Assembly: GCF_003043945.1 (NCBI RefSeq)
Contig: NZ_PYXG01000001.1
Location: 1,538,501-1,602,500 of the forward strand
Source of the DNA: Prevotella sp. oral taxon 376
Lineage (GTDB): Bacteria; Bacteroidota; Bacteroidia; Bacteroidales; Bacteroidaceae
Reading direction: 5' to 3'
DNA: 64,000 bases
The first letter of the stretch is position 1. Each line of letters opens with the position of its first letter. This document shows, one piece after another, positions 25,308-33,800 of the stretch. Made by a program: the position numbers and the translations under genes. The notes beneath the pieces are model-generated. The model was not told the DNA's origin. It worked only from the letters and a program-made list of their open reading frames with translations, and ran no database searches.

Positions 25308-26228
25308 TTACTTGAATCCCCAGGCTGCGAGGATGTTGTCCTTGGGCAGGTTTTCCACATGGTTCTCCGTGTCGTCGGGCAGATTGCAGAAGAAGTCGAT
25401 GCCCGTCTTCTGCTGAAGCTCGGCGATGGAGACCACATAGTCTTTCAGATTGACTGACGAGAGGATGGCATTGTTGTGCTCGGCCCAGAATCCGAGCGCC
25501 TTATATCCCGTTGAATTCTTGATGAGTAGGGCCATGAAGAAATACTTGGGGACGATGAGCTGGTTCTTGATGCGCATGAGGATGTTGTCGCGGCCGTCGA
25601 TGGTGCCGCCCTTGCAGACATACATCGTGTCGGTGGCGGCCAGCTGGCCTGTCCACGAGCGAACCATGTTCTCCATCTTCACCCATACGCCGGTGTAGTT
25701 TTTCCCCGCATTGAAGTTGTAGTATTGGGGCTGCATGTTGGAGTAGTAGAAGGTTTGTATGTTGGCATCCTTTGAATACTGACGGTCGGCCGAGGGGCAG
25801 ATGTGCCCTCGGGTGAAGCCCGATCCACTGTACATATAGTTCGTGTCGGGGAAGCGGGCGTAGCTGGGCAGGTCGGGATCCTCCGTGAATGTGCCGTAGT
25901 AGCCCGCGCTGCCGGTGTAGCCCTTGTGCATCTGGTAGCAGGTCCAGCGTTGCGACTTCAGCTGGGTGTCCCACTCTACGGCGTAGTTCACACCGTCGGG
26001 GTCGTAGCCGTCGTTGGTCTTATGGACAAGGACGATGCTGTTGTCGTCCTTGAGGCGGGGAAACTCCAGTCGGACCACCTCCTTGCGGCTGGTCTTGGGA
26101 TTGTTGGCGTTGGCATTCGTCGTGGCCGCAGGGACTCCGGTGCCTCCTCCGGGGGAGTCGTTGCTCCCGCAAGAAGCGAGAGCGAGGATGGCGGCTGATG
26201 CCAGGAGCAGATGAAGTTTTCTCTTCAT
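25308..26228 (-). CDS. DNA/RNA non-specific endonuclease lipoprotein (NucA type)
   Basis: 306 residues with an SPII signal ending ALASC (Cys 20), a linker rich in Gly/Asn/Thr, and a beta-beta-alpha-metal nuclease domain. The active site is SGFTRGHICPSADR (His 142 general base; the usual D of DRGH is T here), and SNMQPQYYNFNAGKN supplies the metal-binding Asn. It should cut DNA and RNA outside the cytoplasm, tethered to a membrane. Close by are OB-module lipoproteins, a TonB receptor and a second secreted nuclease-fold protein, which suggests nucleic-acid scavenging. Confidence 0.93.
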   Translation of the reverse strand: MKRKLHLLLASAAILALASCGSNDSPGGGTGVPAATTNANANNPKTSRKEVVRLEFPRLKDDNSIVLVHKTNDGYDPDGVNYAVEWDTQLKSQRWTCYQMHKGYTGSAGYYGTFTEDPDLPSYARFPDTNYMYSGSGFTRGHICPSADRQYSKDANIQTFYYSNMQPQYYNFNAGKNYTGVWVKMENMVRSWTGQLAATDTMYVCKGGTIDGRDNILMRIKNQLIVPKYFFMALLIKNSTGYKALGFWAEHNNAILSSVNLKDYVVSIAELQQKTGIDFFCNLPDDTENHVENLPKDNILAAWGFK

Positions 26229-26257
26229 AGGGCTTGTATTAAATTAATAAATGCGAC

Positions 26258-26281
26258 TTAGCGTATATGCAACTACGCTAA
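26258..26281 (-). terminator. Stem-loop between rpmE2 and the nuclease gene
   Basis: TTAGCGTA (26258-26265) and TACGCTAA (26274-26281) are perfect inverse arms. It lies in the leader of the nuclease gene and downstream of rpmE2, so it may terminate or process the rpmE2 transcript. Confidence 0.4.
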
Positions 26282-26323
26282 ACCGCACCCAAAATTTTAT
26301 GAATATATTCGAAAAGAGATATA

Positions 26324-26575
26324 TTACTTCTTCAACTTACCGTAACGGTTCATGAAGCGGTCTACGCGACCTGCCGTGTCGACGAGCTTGCTCTTTCCGG
26401 TATAGAACGGATGAGAGGTGTTGGAGATCTCGACTTTTACCACTGGGTAAGTTTCGCCTTCAAACTCTACTGTCTCTGTAGCTTTGCATGTAGACTTTGT
26501 AAGGAACATATCGCCGTTGGACATATCCTTGAATACGACGGGGCGATAGTTTTCAGGATGAATACCTTTTTTCAT
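26324..26575 (-). CDS. rpmE2: 50S ribosomal protein L31 type B
   Basis: 83 residues starting [29 protein letters not shown] and containing [31 protein letters not shown], the signature of L31. The zinc-binding CxxC pairs of type A L31 are absent, so this is the zinc-independent form. It is a small ribosome protein at the subunit bridge. Its promoter is embedded in a perfect palindrome (26623-26656), which may make it regulated. Confidence 0.97.
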   Translation of the reverse strand: MKKGIHPENYRPVVFKDMSNGDMFLTKSTCKATETVEFEGETYPVVKVEISNTSHPFYTGKSKLVDTAGRVDRFMNRYGKLKK

Positions 26576-26622
26576 TTTTCTATTTATATATTAATAATGT
26601 GAGATGCTGATGTCGTATCAGA

Positions 26623-26656
26623 CAGGGTGCAAAATTACGAATTATTTTGCACCCTG
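26623..26656 (-). promoter_or_regulatory. Perfect 13-bp palindrome overlapping the rpmE2 -7 box
   Basis: CAGGGTGCAAAAT (26623-26635) and ATTTTGCACCCTG (26644-26656) are exact inverses around 8 bases. On the minus strand TAATTTTG (26637-26630) is a -7 box that enters the proximal arm. It lies 28 bases after the stop of the upstream lipoprotein gene, so it may act both as that operon's terminator and as an operator for rpmE2. Confidence 0.6.
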
Positions 26657-26683
26657 CCAAATGTTTTAGGATTTATTTTCTAT

Positions 26684-27994
26684 TTATTCGCCATAGGTGA
26701 TGGTGATGGTCTGCGCGCGGAGCTGTACCCCACCGGTGCTTTCGGTATGCTCGTTGATGTAGGTAGCCTTCGTCCCATTGAACGATACTGTTTGCGTGGG
26801 GTTACCGGTGTAGTTGGTCCCTTTGAAGGAGTCGCAGGTTATCACAATCTTAGCTATCTTCGACTTGCAGGCGAAGTCGATGGTGTTCTTGGCATACATG
26901 CGCACTCCCTTCGTGGCACTGTAGAACTTGGGCGCCGAGGAGCTTTCTCCTTTGCCGAAGGTGATGGTAGAACCGTCGGAGAGGGTTACGCTCGTTACTT
27001 CCTGCTTGTCGGTGAAGTTCTGCGCGTTGAGGTCGATGGTAACCGTTGTTGATCCGGCCGTAACATCAGGATTGGTAACCGTAACGGTAGTGCCGCTGAC
27101 GGTCGGAGTAACTCCCGTTCCGCCGCCGGACCCGCCTCCTTCCTCGATGCTGACGATTTTGTTTCCATATTGGAATTGAGGAGTGTTTCCTTTGTAGTTG
27201 ACCAAGGTTCCCGTGATGGTTACTTTCTGTCCCACCTTCAGGTTATTCTCGGAAGTGAACTTGGCTCCGTCTTTTCCGAGGCCGCCATAGATGTAGAACT
27301 GCGTGGTTTGCTGGCCGTCGTCGGAGATATAATAGTTGATCTGGCCTCTTGCCGCGTCAAATTTGACAATCTTGGAAATGATGCCTGTGGCGTAGACATT
27401 CTCAACCTTGTCGTTTTCGCTCAGCGTTTTAGCCTTTGCGATGGCGCCGGCCACATTGTAGGGAGAGGCCTGCGTGCCTTCGCCCTTGGGCGTTTCGCCG
27501 CCAGAGGTCTCAAACCAAGTCCCGTTCTGATAGACAATCTTGCTGCCGGCGGAGAATTCATAGGTGCCGTTGAAGTTCACGAGATTGCCCGCGACGATAA
27601 CCTCGTCGCCCACATGAATCTGCTCCTCGGAAGTAAACTTATCGCCGTTCTTATAGAAGCCGCGGTAGACTTCAAACTGATTGGCAGTTGTCTTGTCATC
27701 AGATATGTAATAGGTGGCGTTGCCATATTGCTTAGTATCGATGGAGTTAATGAGAGAGATGAAGCCTTTCACATAGACCGTGGCTTTCTCGTCGCCACCG
27801 TTGGCGATATAGTTGTTTGCCGCCGAGATGTTGAATGGGTCGTCCTTTGTGCCAGTACCGGTAGGGGGGGTGATGGTGGGTTCTTCCACCTCGTTGTAGT
27901 TCGGCATGTTGTATGGCATGGGCACATCGTCGCAACTCGTGAGAGTTACGGCTGTGATAGCTAAGGCTATCATGGAATAAAATATTCGTTTCAT
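26684..27994 (-). CDS. Lipoprotein with two OB-like modules and a C-terminal beta domain
   Basis: 436 residues with an SPII signal ending TLTSC (Cys 21). Two related ~110-residue modules follow, each starting G-x-P-(F/Y)-N-(I/V) (DPFNISAANNYI, SPYNVAGAIAKA), then VYVKGFI / VYATGII, YYISDD, and KVGQKVTITGTLVNYKG, an OB-fold-like pattern. A Gly/Ser linker leads to a C-terminal beta domain ending AQTITITYGE. The same OB-like module ends the upstream DUF5689 protein. OB folds often bind nucleic acids or glycans. Third gene of the TonB-receptor operon. Confidence 0.75.
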   Translation of the reverse strand: MKRIFYSMIALAITAVTLTSCDDVPMPYNMPNYNEVEEPTITPPTGTGTKDDPFNISAANNYIANGGDEKATVYVKGFISLINSIDTKQYGNATYYISDDKTTANQFEVYRGFYKNGDKFTSEEQIHVGDEVIVAGNLVNFNGTYEFSAGSKIVYQNGTWFETSGGETPKGEGTQASPYNVAGAIAKAKTLSENDKVENVYATGIISKIVKFDAARGQINYYISDDGQQTTQFYIYGGLGKDGAKFTSENNLKVGQKVTITGTLVNYKGNTPQFQYGNKIVSIEEGGGSGGGTGVTPTVSGTTVTVTNPDVTAGSTTVTIDLNAQNFTDKQEVTSVTLSDGSTITFGKGESSSAPKFYSATKGVRMYAKNTIDFACKSKIAKIVITCDSFKGTNYTGNPTQTVSFNGTKATYINEHTESTGGVQLRAQTITITYGE

Positions 27995-28036
27995 ACTATT
28001 TGTTGTTTTTGTTTTCGATTATATGGTGGTATACGA

Positions 28037-29272
28037 TTACTTGATAGAGATGATATAGTTGCCCTGATCAAACTCAATCGTGCCGTTATGTTCTTTTAGG
28101 GTTCCCATTACGGTTACGGTCTGCCCGACCTTGATCTGGTCGGCAGCCGTGAACTTCGCGTTGTTAAGATACTTGCCGCGCCATACTTCAATCATGGTTC
28201 CGGCCGTGGTCTTGCCGTCGTCGGATATCCAATACTGGGCATTGCCGTAGGAAGTGCTCACTTCGTCTATCTGGGCGATGATACCCTTTACATAGATGTT
28301 GCCGCTCAGGGTGCCGGCCTTGAAGGCTGCCAGTGCTTCCGTTACGCTGAATGGGTCGCTGGCATCTTGGCCTTTCTGCGGGGTTGCGTCTACGGCGTCG
28401 CCGGCTCTGCGCATCAGGATCTGCCAAGTGCTGTTCTTTCCGAGCGAGTAATGTGAGAATACGCCGGTGATGGCGAGCTTGGTGGTCGGGAGCGGATTGC
28501 TGGCAAAGTCGGCAAAGGTGCTTGTGCGGACCACGATATCCGTGCTGGGATATTCCTTGAATTCGCGGTGGACGCAGCCGCCAAACTGGGGCTCTATCTT
28601 ATTGTTTGGAGCATAGGTGTTGGATCCGTCGGCGTCCTTGAAGCTCACGCTGTTGATGGTCATCAGCATCCCTGTCTTTTCCTTGATATACTTGGCGTTG
28701 GTCATGCTGTCGGTCTTGAACACCTGGACAAGCTTCTTGAGGTTAGCCTCGCTGGCTTCGCCGATCTTCGTGAAGTGTGAAGCCCACTGGTAACGGTCCA
28801 TACGCCCGATGGAGTGGTTGCCGTAGTTGCTGGAAGAGCTGTTGGTGTTTGTGTAGACGCCGCCGATTTCCGCCATGCCGCCATAGCCGCCGATGTAGAG
28901 ATCTTTCAGGTTGAGGAGAATCTGTTGCCCGAGTCCCACCTCGCCTGAGAGGCCACCCTTGGCTACGGAGAGGATGATGGCACCGGTCTCGTCTTGAAGC
29001 GAAATCTGCTGATAAAGGTTTCCCTCAATATCGTTTCCGGTAACATAGCCCTTGATCTGGATGTTTTCCTTAATCTGCTGATAGCTGTTCGTGCTGATGG
29101 GTATGGCGTATTTATCCTTTACTTGCTTGATGGTCTTCAAGTTAAGTTCTTCGATATCCGCAATGGAGCCTTCGCCCGGGTTGGGCTCTGCGTAGTCTTT
29201 TCCCATACAGGAAGCCAAAAGGATGCCGCCAACCAGCAGTATGATGAATTCAATAAATCTAATCTGTTTCAT
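28037..29272 (-). CDS. DUF5689-type lipoprotein with a C-terminal OB-like module
   Basis: 411 residues with SPII signal ending LLASC (Cys 22). The first ~250 residues match the DUF5689 pattern: ISTNSYQQIKENIQIKGYVTGNDIEGNLYQQISLQDETGAIIL and GQQILLNLKDLYIGGYGG, followed by MGRMDRYQW-like and SFKDAD segments. The last ~110 residues (DPFSVTEALAAFKAG through KVGQTVTVMGTLKEHNG) repeat the module found twice in the next gene. 11 bases after the TonB receptor stop; likely its surface partner. Confidence 0.78.
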   Translation of the reverse strand: MKQIRFIEFIILLVGGILLASCMGKDYAEPNPGEGSIADIEELNLKTIKQVKDKYAIPISTNSYQQIKENIQIKGYVTGNDIEGNLYQQISLQDETGAIILSVAKGGLSGEVGLGQQILLNLKDLYIGGYGGMAEIGGVYTNTNSSSSNYGNHSIGRMDRYQWASHFTKIGEASEANLKKLVQVFKTDSMTNAKYIKEKTGMLMTINSVSFKDADGSNTYAPNNKIEPQFGGCVHREFKEYPSTDIVVRTSTFADFASNPLPTTKLAITGVFSHYSLGKNSTWQILMRRAGDAVDATPQKGQDASDPFSVTEALAAFKAGTLSGNIYVKGIIAQIDEVSTSYGNAQYWISDDGKTTAGTMIEVWRGKYLNNAKFTAADQIKVGQTVTVMGTLKEHNGTIEFDQGNYIISIK

Positions 29273-29283
29273 GTTCGTGAGGT

Positions 29284-31854
29284 TTAGAATCTGTATGACA
29301 TCTGGAACATACCGTTGGTACCGAAAATATAGTACTTCTTCGGGTTCTTAGAGAACTTGTAAATGCGAGAGCTGTTGATGGTGCCGTCATCCTTGACGGT
29401 ATAGTCGCTGCGGCTCTGCTCGTATCCGCCCGTTACGAGGGTCTGGTTGTTGAGGATGTTGGTAACCATGAGGTTGAAGCTCAGCTGTCCTTTCTTCAGT
29501 CTCAGGGTCTTGCCGATGCTGCCGTCGATCATCCATCCGCCGTGCCCCTTGGCCTGTGCGGGGATGACATAGTTGCCGTCGTTATCCACATTGCCCGTTG
29601 TCTTGAGCGTGCTCTCGTAGCGCATGCTGGGCGAGTAGGAGAGATAGATGCGATCGTAATAGTTGGCATTCAGGTCTATGAACCACCCTCCCTGATGGAA
29701 GCCTAAGCCCAGGCCTGCCGCCGTGAGCGGTGTCCCCGCCTCGCGCATTCCCCTGTTCAAGACTTTCTCTGGACGGCCGTTGTTGGCTTCGTTATAGGTT
29801 GCCTTGGTCGAGCTCATGTACCATACATTGGCGTTGTTGATGTTCTTGGCCTCGCTGATGGTTCCTATCGCGTTGAAGTCGAGGAAAGAGGCAACCTTGA
29901 TTTTCAGGCCAAGCTCCGCGCCATAGTATTCCTTGCGGAGGCCTGTCATTGATACATATGAGAAAGAGTTGATGTCGTCGAAGTAGAAGTTCTGCCACTC
30001 CGTTACATGACCGAGGCGACTGTAGTAACCGCTGAGGTTGGCATGCAGCCATGCGTTTTGGAACTGATAGCCGAATTCACTGCTGAAGACATGCTCCTGT
30101 TTGAGGTTCAAGACATAGTCGTTGTTCATCTCCGGCGACACGAAAGCAGTCGCAGCTTCCGGCGCTCTCCATTCGAAGCCTGCCCCGAGGAGGAAGGTGT
30201 GCCCTCGCCCGGCGTTGAAGGTGATGCCGCCCTTGGCTCCGCTTTCTCCGAATCTGGCATGACCGCTCTTGCCGAAGGAGTTGTTTGCAAACATTCCGTT
30301 GCGCATGTGGCCTCGGCGCACCATGTCTGTGCCGCCGATCTTTCCGGCAATCATCAGGTGCCAGCGCCCGGTGTTGACGGCATAATTAGACCAGAGATAG
30401 CCCTTCTGCACGCGGAGCGTATAGTCATACCCGAACTTGTCGCCCTCGTAGACGAGGCGGCCGAGCCGGTTCGGGCTCATGGTGTTGAGGTCGTACTGCA
30501 CCTCGTCGCTCATGCTGGAATAGGTGCCCACGGCATAGGAGTTGACATTATGGTACGACATTCCCCCGAGCAGGTCTTCCATTGTCTGATAGTGGCGGCC
30601 TATGTTCTGCCCTACGATGAATCCAATGTTCCATGTCTTGTTCTTTTCCGGGCGCTTCGTGAGCGTGGAAGCCAGATTGAACATCAGGTTGTCGTTGTGC
30701 TTGGCCTGGACGAAGTAGAGGGCGTCGCTGCCCTGTGCGGCGGCCGTCTTGTTGGCTGCGTAGAGATAATTCCAGTTAATCTGGCGGTTGGCCTTGCTGG
30801 CCTGCCACCATGCCACCGAGCGCCGATACTGCGCGTAGGAATACTGGTTGTTGCCGATGTTGCTGCCCCACACATCGATGTAGGAGCTTGGCAGGTTTCT
30901 CCAGTAGTCAGGCTGCGGGTTTTCCGAGCCGTTGTAGTTCAGCTTCGTGCTCTTATACATGCTGTATTTGCCGAATGCGGTGGTAGTCAGCTTCGTGTTG
31001 TCATTGATGTCCCAGTCCCATGTGAGAAGGGCGGAGGGGGCGAAGTCGTTCACGATGCGTGAGTTCCGGCGGTGCCCGTTCTGATAGCCCCAATAGGGGT
31101 TATACTGATAGTCGTTGGCCAGCCAGTAGGCTTCGTCTGTGGACGCTCCCTGTGTAGAGCGTTCCGTGGGGTTGCCCCATGTGGCAAACGAGAGGCTGTG
31201 TCCTGCGTCCCACTTCTTCTGGGCGCCGAAGTAATAGGAGAAGGAGTTGTAGAATGTTCCCTCTACATATCCCCTGTTGGCCCAGCGATAGGTGATGCCG
31301 GCCGCGATGGCCCATCCTTTCTTGTTGAATCCCGACGCGTAGGTGTACATGCCGCGCAGCGTGTAGTTGCGATTGGCACCGGCCACGGATATATAGTTTC
31401 CTGCCTGCATGCTTCCCGCGCGGAAGTCATAGTTGTTGCTTCCGGCCATTCCCGCCATGGAGAAATGGTTGCTTTCGAAGGGAAGGGCGAAGTCCACATT
31501 GCGGGTGAAGCGGTTCAGCCCGCCTATATTGGAGTAACGGAACTGTCCGGATTCCATGTCGTTCATGGGGGCTCCATTGATGTAAACATCATTGAATTTC
31601 TGGTTGAAGGCACGGTAGCGGAAGCGTGTCGGCGAGAACCGGAATCCCACTTCCGACGCGTAGGCGTTGGTGTTAGAGTTCAATATGGTAACATTCTGCG
31701 ACATGTTATCGTCTTCCCCCAACTGTGCCTCGGTGAAGGTGAAAGCCGACTCGTCCATCGTCTTGGCCGTATTTTGCTCCGTGTGGGTGTTCTGAGCAAG
31801 GGCCAAGGGAGTGTAACATAGGGCTATCACCGCTAATTTTAGCTTGTTCTGCAT
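29284..31854 (-). CDS. TonB-dependent receptor-like outer-membrane protein
   Basis: 856 residues with a signal ending in ALAQNT. The plug segment runs from about residue 40 (MSQNVTILNSNTNAYASEVGFRFSP, VYINGAPMNDMESGQF) and is followed by a large beta-barrel of alternating aromatic strands ending MFQMSYRF with a terminal Phe. It lacks the CarboxypepD_reg domain and has no SusD partner; its partners appear to be the DUF5689 and OB-module lipoproteins downstream. First gene of a three-gene operon, divergent from a secreted endonuclease/exonuclease/phosphatase-fold protein. Import of nucleic-acid breakdown products is a reasonable inference. Confidence 0.82.
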   Translation of the reverse strand: MQNKLKLAVIALCYTPLALAQNTHTEQNTAKTMDESAFTFTEAQLGEDDNMSQNVTILNSNTNAYASEVGFRFSPTRFRYRAFNQKFNDVYINGAPMNDMESGQFRYSNIGGLNRFTRNVDFALPFESNHFSMAGMAGSNNYDFRAGSMQAGNYISVAGANRNYTLRGMYTYASGFNKKGWAIAAGITYRWANRGYVEGTFYNSFSYYFGAQKKWDAGHSLSFATWGNPTERSTQGASTDEAYWLANDYQYNPYWGYQNGHRRNSRIVNDFAPSALLTWDWDINDNTKLTTTAFGKYSMYKSTKLNYNGSENPQPDYWRNLPSSYIDVWGSNIGNNQYSYAQYRRSVAWWQASKANRQINWNYLYAANKTAAAQGSDALYFVQAKHNDNLMFNLASTLTKRPEKNKTWNIGFIVGQNIGRHYQTMEDLLGGMSYHNVNSYAVGTYSSMSDEVQYDLNTMSPNRLGRLVYEGDKFGYDYTLRVQKGYLWSNYAVNTGRWHLMIAGKIGGTDMVRRGHMRNGMFANNSFGKSGHARFGESGAKGGITFNAGRGHTFLLGAGFEWRAPEAATAFVSPEMNNDYVLNLKQEHVFSSEFGYQFQNAWLHANLSGYYSRLGHVTEWQNFYFDDINSFSYVSMTGLRKEYYGAELGLKIKVASFLDFNAIGTISEAKNINNANVWYMSSTKATYNEANNGRPEKVLNRGMREAGTPLTAAGLGLGFHQGGWFIDLNANYYDRIYLSYSPSMRYESTLKTTGNVDNDGNYVIPAQAKGHGGWMIDGSIGKTLRLKKGQLSFNLMVTNILNNQTLVTGGYEQSRSDYTVKDDGTINSSRIYKFSKNPKKYYIFGTNGMFQMSYRF

Positions 31855-31889
31855 AGTTGAATTAAATTAATTATTGTATATTTATGTTG

Positions 31890-31897
31890 CAAATGTA
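31890..31897 (-). promoter_or_regulatory. -7 box of the TonB-receptor operon
   Basis: The minus strand reads TACATTTG, 35 bases upstream of the ATG, with TTTG-like sequence further upstream. Confidence 0.5.
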
Positions 31898-31952
31898 CAT
31901 TTTATTTTTGATACAAAAAAGTATTTTTGATTAAAATTCAGCGGAAACAAGG

Positions 31953-31980
31953 TTTGTTTCGAAAATTATTGCGATATTTG
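31953..31980 (+). promoter_or_regulatory. Promoter of the secreted nuclease/phosphatase-fold gene
   Basis: TTTG (31953-31956) and GATATTTG (31973-31980, one mismatch to TAnnTTTG), 20 bases before the ATG at 32001. Divergent from the TonB-receptor promoter. Confidence 0.4.
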
Positions 31981-32000
31981 CAGAAAATTAAATTCATATT

Positions 32001-33050
32001 ATGAAAAAGAGTCTATTATTGCTGCTGGCGCTGCTGGCACTATTCTCTCGCCCGGTTTCCGCCCAGAAGAAGTTCTCGGTATATGCCGTAGGTTTCTATA
32101 ATCAGGAAAACCTTTTCGATACTTGTCATGACAAGGGAAAGAACGACTATGAGTTCCTGCCCACGGGAAGCTATAAGTGGGACGGGCTCAAGTATACCCA
32201 TAAGCTGCGCAACATGGCGCGCGTGCTCTCGGAGATGGGCACGGATGTGCTGCCCAATGTGGGCTGCGCGTTCATCGGGCTGAGCGAGGTGGAGAACGCA
32301 CGTGCGCTCAACGACCTGATCAGCCAGGAGCCCCTGAAGGCCCGCGGCATGCAGTTCTGCCACATCGAGGGGCCCGACCGGCGCGGCGTCGACTGCGCGC
32401 TGCTCTACAATCCCGCGCTCTTCACGCCCGAGGATGTAAAACTTTACCCCTATGTTCAGGAACTGGAAAAAGACAGCGCGTACTTTACCCGCGGCTTCCT
32501 CACCGTCAAGGGCAAGCTGGGCGGCGACGATGTGGCCGTCATCGTGTGCCACTGGCCGAGCCGTTTCAGCACGGGCTTCTATCGGGAGTCGGCTGCCCGT
32601 CAGGTCAAGGTCATCAAGGACAACCTCCTGAGAGAGGATCCCGACCGGAAAATCCTCGTGATGGGCGATATGAACGACGACCCCACGAACAAGAGCATGC
32701 ATGAGTATCTCGGCGCAAAGGCCGAGATCAGCGAGGTGGGCCCCGACGACATGTATAACCCCTGGTACAACATCCTGGCAAAGGAGGGCAAGGGAACCTT
32801 GATGTACGGCGGCTCCTGGAACCTCTTCGACCAGATTGTGCTGTCTCCCAACCTGCTCAACCGGAAAGGCGAGAAAGACTTCTCGAGCCTGAAATTCTGG
32901 AAAAACCACATCTTCCTGCGCGACTATCTGCTGCATGCCGAGGGCAAGTATAAGGGCTCGCCCAAGCGTACGACGGCCGGCGGCGTGTGGCTCGACGGCT
33001 ATTCCGACCACCTTCCGGTAGTGGTCTATTTAGTGAAGGAACAGAAGTAG
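32001..33050 (+). CDS. Secreted endonuclease/exonuclease/phosphatase family protein
   Basis: 349 residues with a signal peptide (MKKSLLLLLALLALFSRPVSA). The catalytic motifs of the EEP fold are all visible: FYNQENLFD (Asn/Glu metal site), GLSEVENARAL, VIVCHWPSR (His), MGDMNDDP (Asp/Asn) and YSDHLPVVV (Asp-His at the C-terminus). It cuts phosphodiester bonds, most likely in DNA or RNA, in the periplasm or outside. It is divergent from the TonB-receptor/DUF5689 operon with ~146 bases between, a pairing that supports a common job. Confidence 0.92.
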   Translation: MKKSLLLLLALLALFSRPVSAQKKFSVYAVGFYNQENLFDTCHDKGKNDYEFLPTGSYKWDGLKYTHKLRNMARVLSEMGTDVLPNVGCAFIGLSEVENARALNDLISQEPLKARGMQFCHIEGPDRRGVDCALLYNPALFTPEDVKLYPYVQELEKDSAYFTRGFLTVKGKLGGDDVAVIVCHWPSRFSTGFYRESAARQVKVIKDNLLREDPDRKILVMGDMNDDPTNKSMHEYLGAKAEISEVGPDDMYNPWYNILAKEGKGTLMYGGSWNLFDQIVLSPNLLNRKGEKDFSSLKFWKNHIFLRDYLLHAEGKYKGSPKRTTAGGVWLDGYSDHLPVVVYLVKEQK

Positions 33051-33103
33051 CCATTCCCCATTGCTCTCCCCGTGGGAGGGCTTAAGGGAGTCCAGGCGCA
33101 TCC

Positions 33104-33769
33104 ATGGCATTGAGCGATATGAAACCGGAAACAAAACCCCTTTCCGTGCCGGAGGCGGCAGGAGTGTCCGCCCCCGCCATAGAGACTCATCCTTTCGAGC
33201 CTTTCCTGCCCCGCGACGCCAAGTTGCTGATGCTCGGCACCTTTCCGCCGGCTCCCAGGCGGTGGAGCATGTCGTGGTATTACCCGAACTTCATCAACGA
33301 CATGTGGCGTATTTTCGGCCATGTGTTCTTCGGCGACAGACTCCACTTCGTAGACGAGGCGAACAAAACCTTCCGGCTCGACGACCTGAAGGCTTTCCTG
33401 GCACAGAAGGGCGTGGCCCTCTCCGACACCGCCCTGCGCATCCGGCGCACCAAGGGCACCGCCTCCGACAAAGACCTCGAGATCGTGGAGCCCGCCGACC
33501 TCGACGCCATGCTCCGTGCCCTGCCCGGGTGCAGGGCCGTGCTCACGGCGGGACAGCTGGCCACGAGGGTGTTCACGGAGCACTTTGCCATCGATGTGAA
33601 ACATCTGGCCATGGGCGGTTTCGCGGAGTTCGGCTTCGAGGGGCGCCGTCTCCGCCTCTATCGCATGCCCAGCAGCTCGCGCGCCTATCCGATGGCGCTG
33701 GAGCGCAAGGCCGCGTATTATCAGAAAATGTTTAATGAAATAGGCCTGCTGGATGCCGCCTCGGAATGA
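33104..33769 (+). CDS. Uracil-DNA glycosylase family protein
   Basis: 221 residues. LLMLGTFPPAPRRWSMSWYYPNFINDMWRIFG carries the GxxPP-type motif I of the UDG superfamily, and LYRMPSSSRAYPMALERKAAYYQ supplies the second active-site region. It is probably cytoplasmic and removes a damaged base or is a relative of unknown specificity; the catalytic residue cannot be fixed by eye. The first ATG at 33104 gives an extra ~25 low-complexity residues, so MKPETK at 33119 may be the true start. Followed by udk after 31 bases. Confidence 0.8.
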   Translation: MALSDMKPETKPLSVPEAAGVSAPAIETHPFEPFLPRDAKLLMLGTFPPAPRRWSMSWYYPNFINDMWRIFGHVFFGDRLHFVDEANKTFRLDDLKAFLAQKGVALSDTALRIRRTKGTASDKDLEIVEPADLDAMLRALPGCRAVLTAGQLATRVFTEHFAIDVKHLAMGGFAEFGFEGRRLRLYRMPSSSRAYPMALERKAAYYQKMFNEIGLLDAASE

Positions 33770-33800
33770 GCGGCCGGCAGGACCGATAAGCACAATAGCT

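Noticed and set aside
30007..31062. 351-codon plus-strand frame opposite the TonB receptor
   Set aside because: Low-information Val/Ala/Gly/His sequence, a shadow of the receptor gene.
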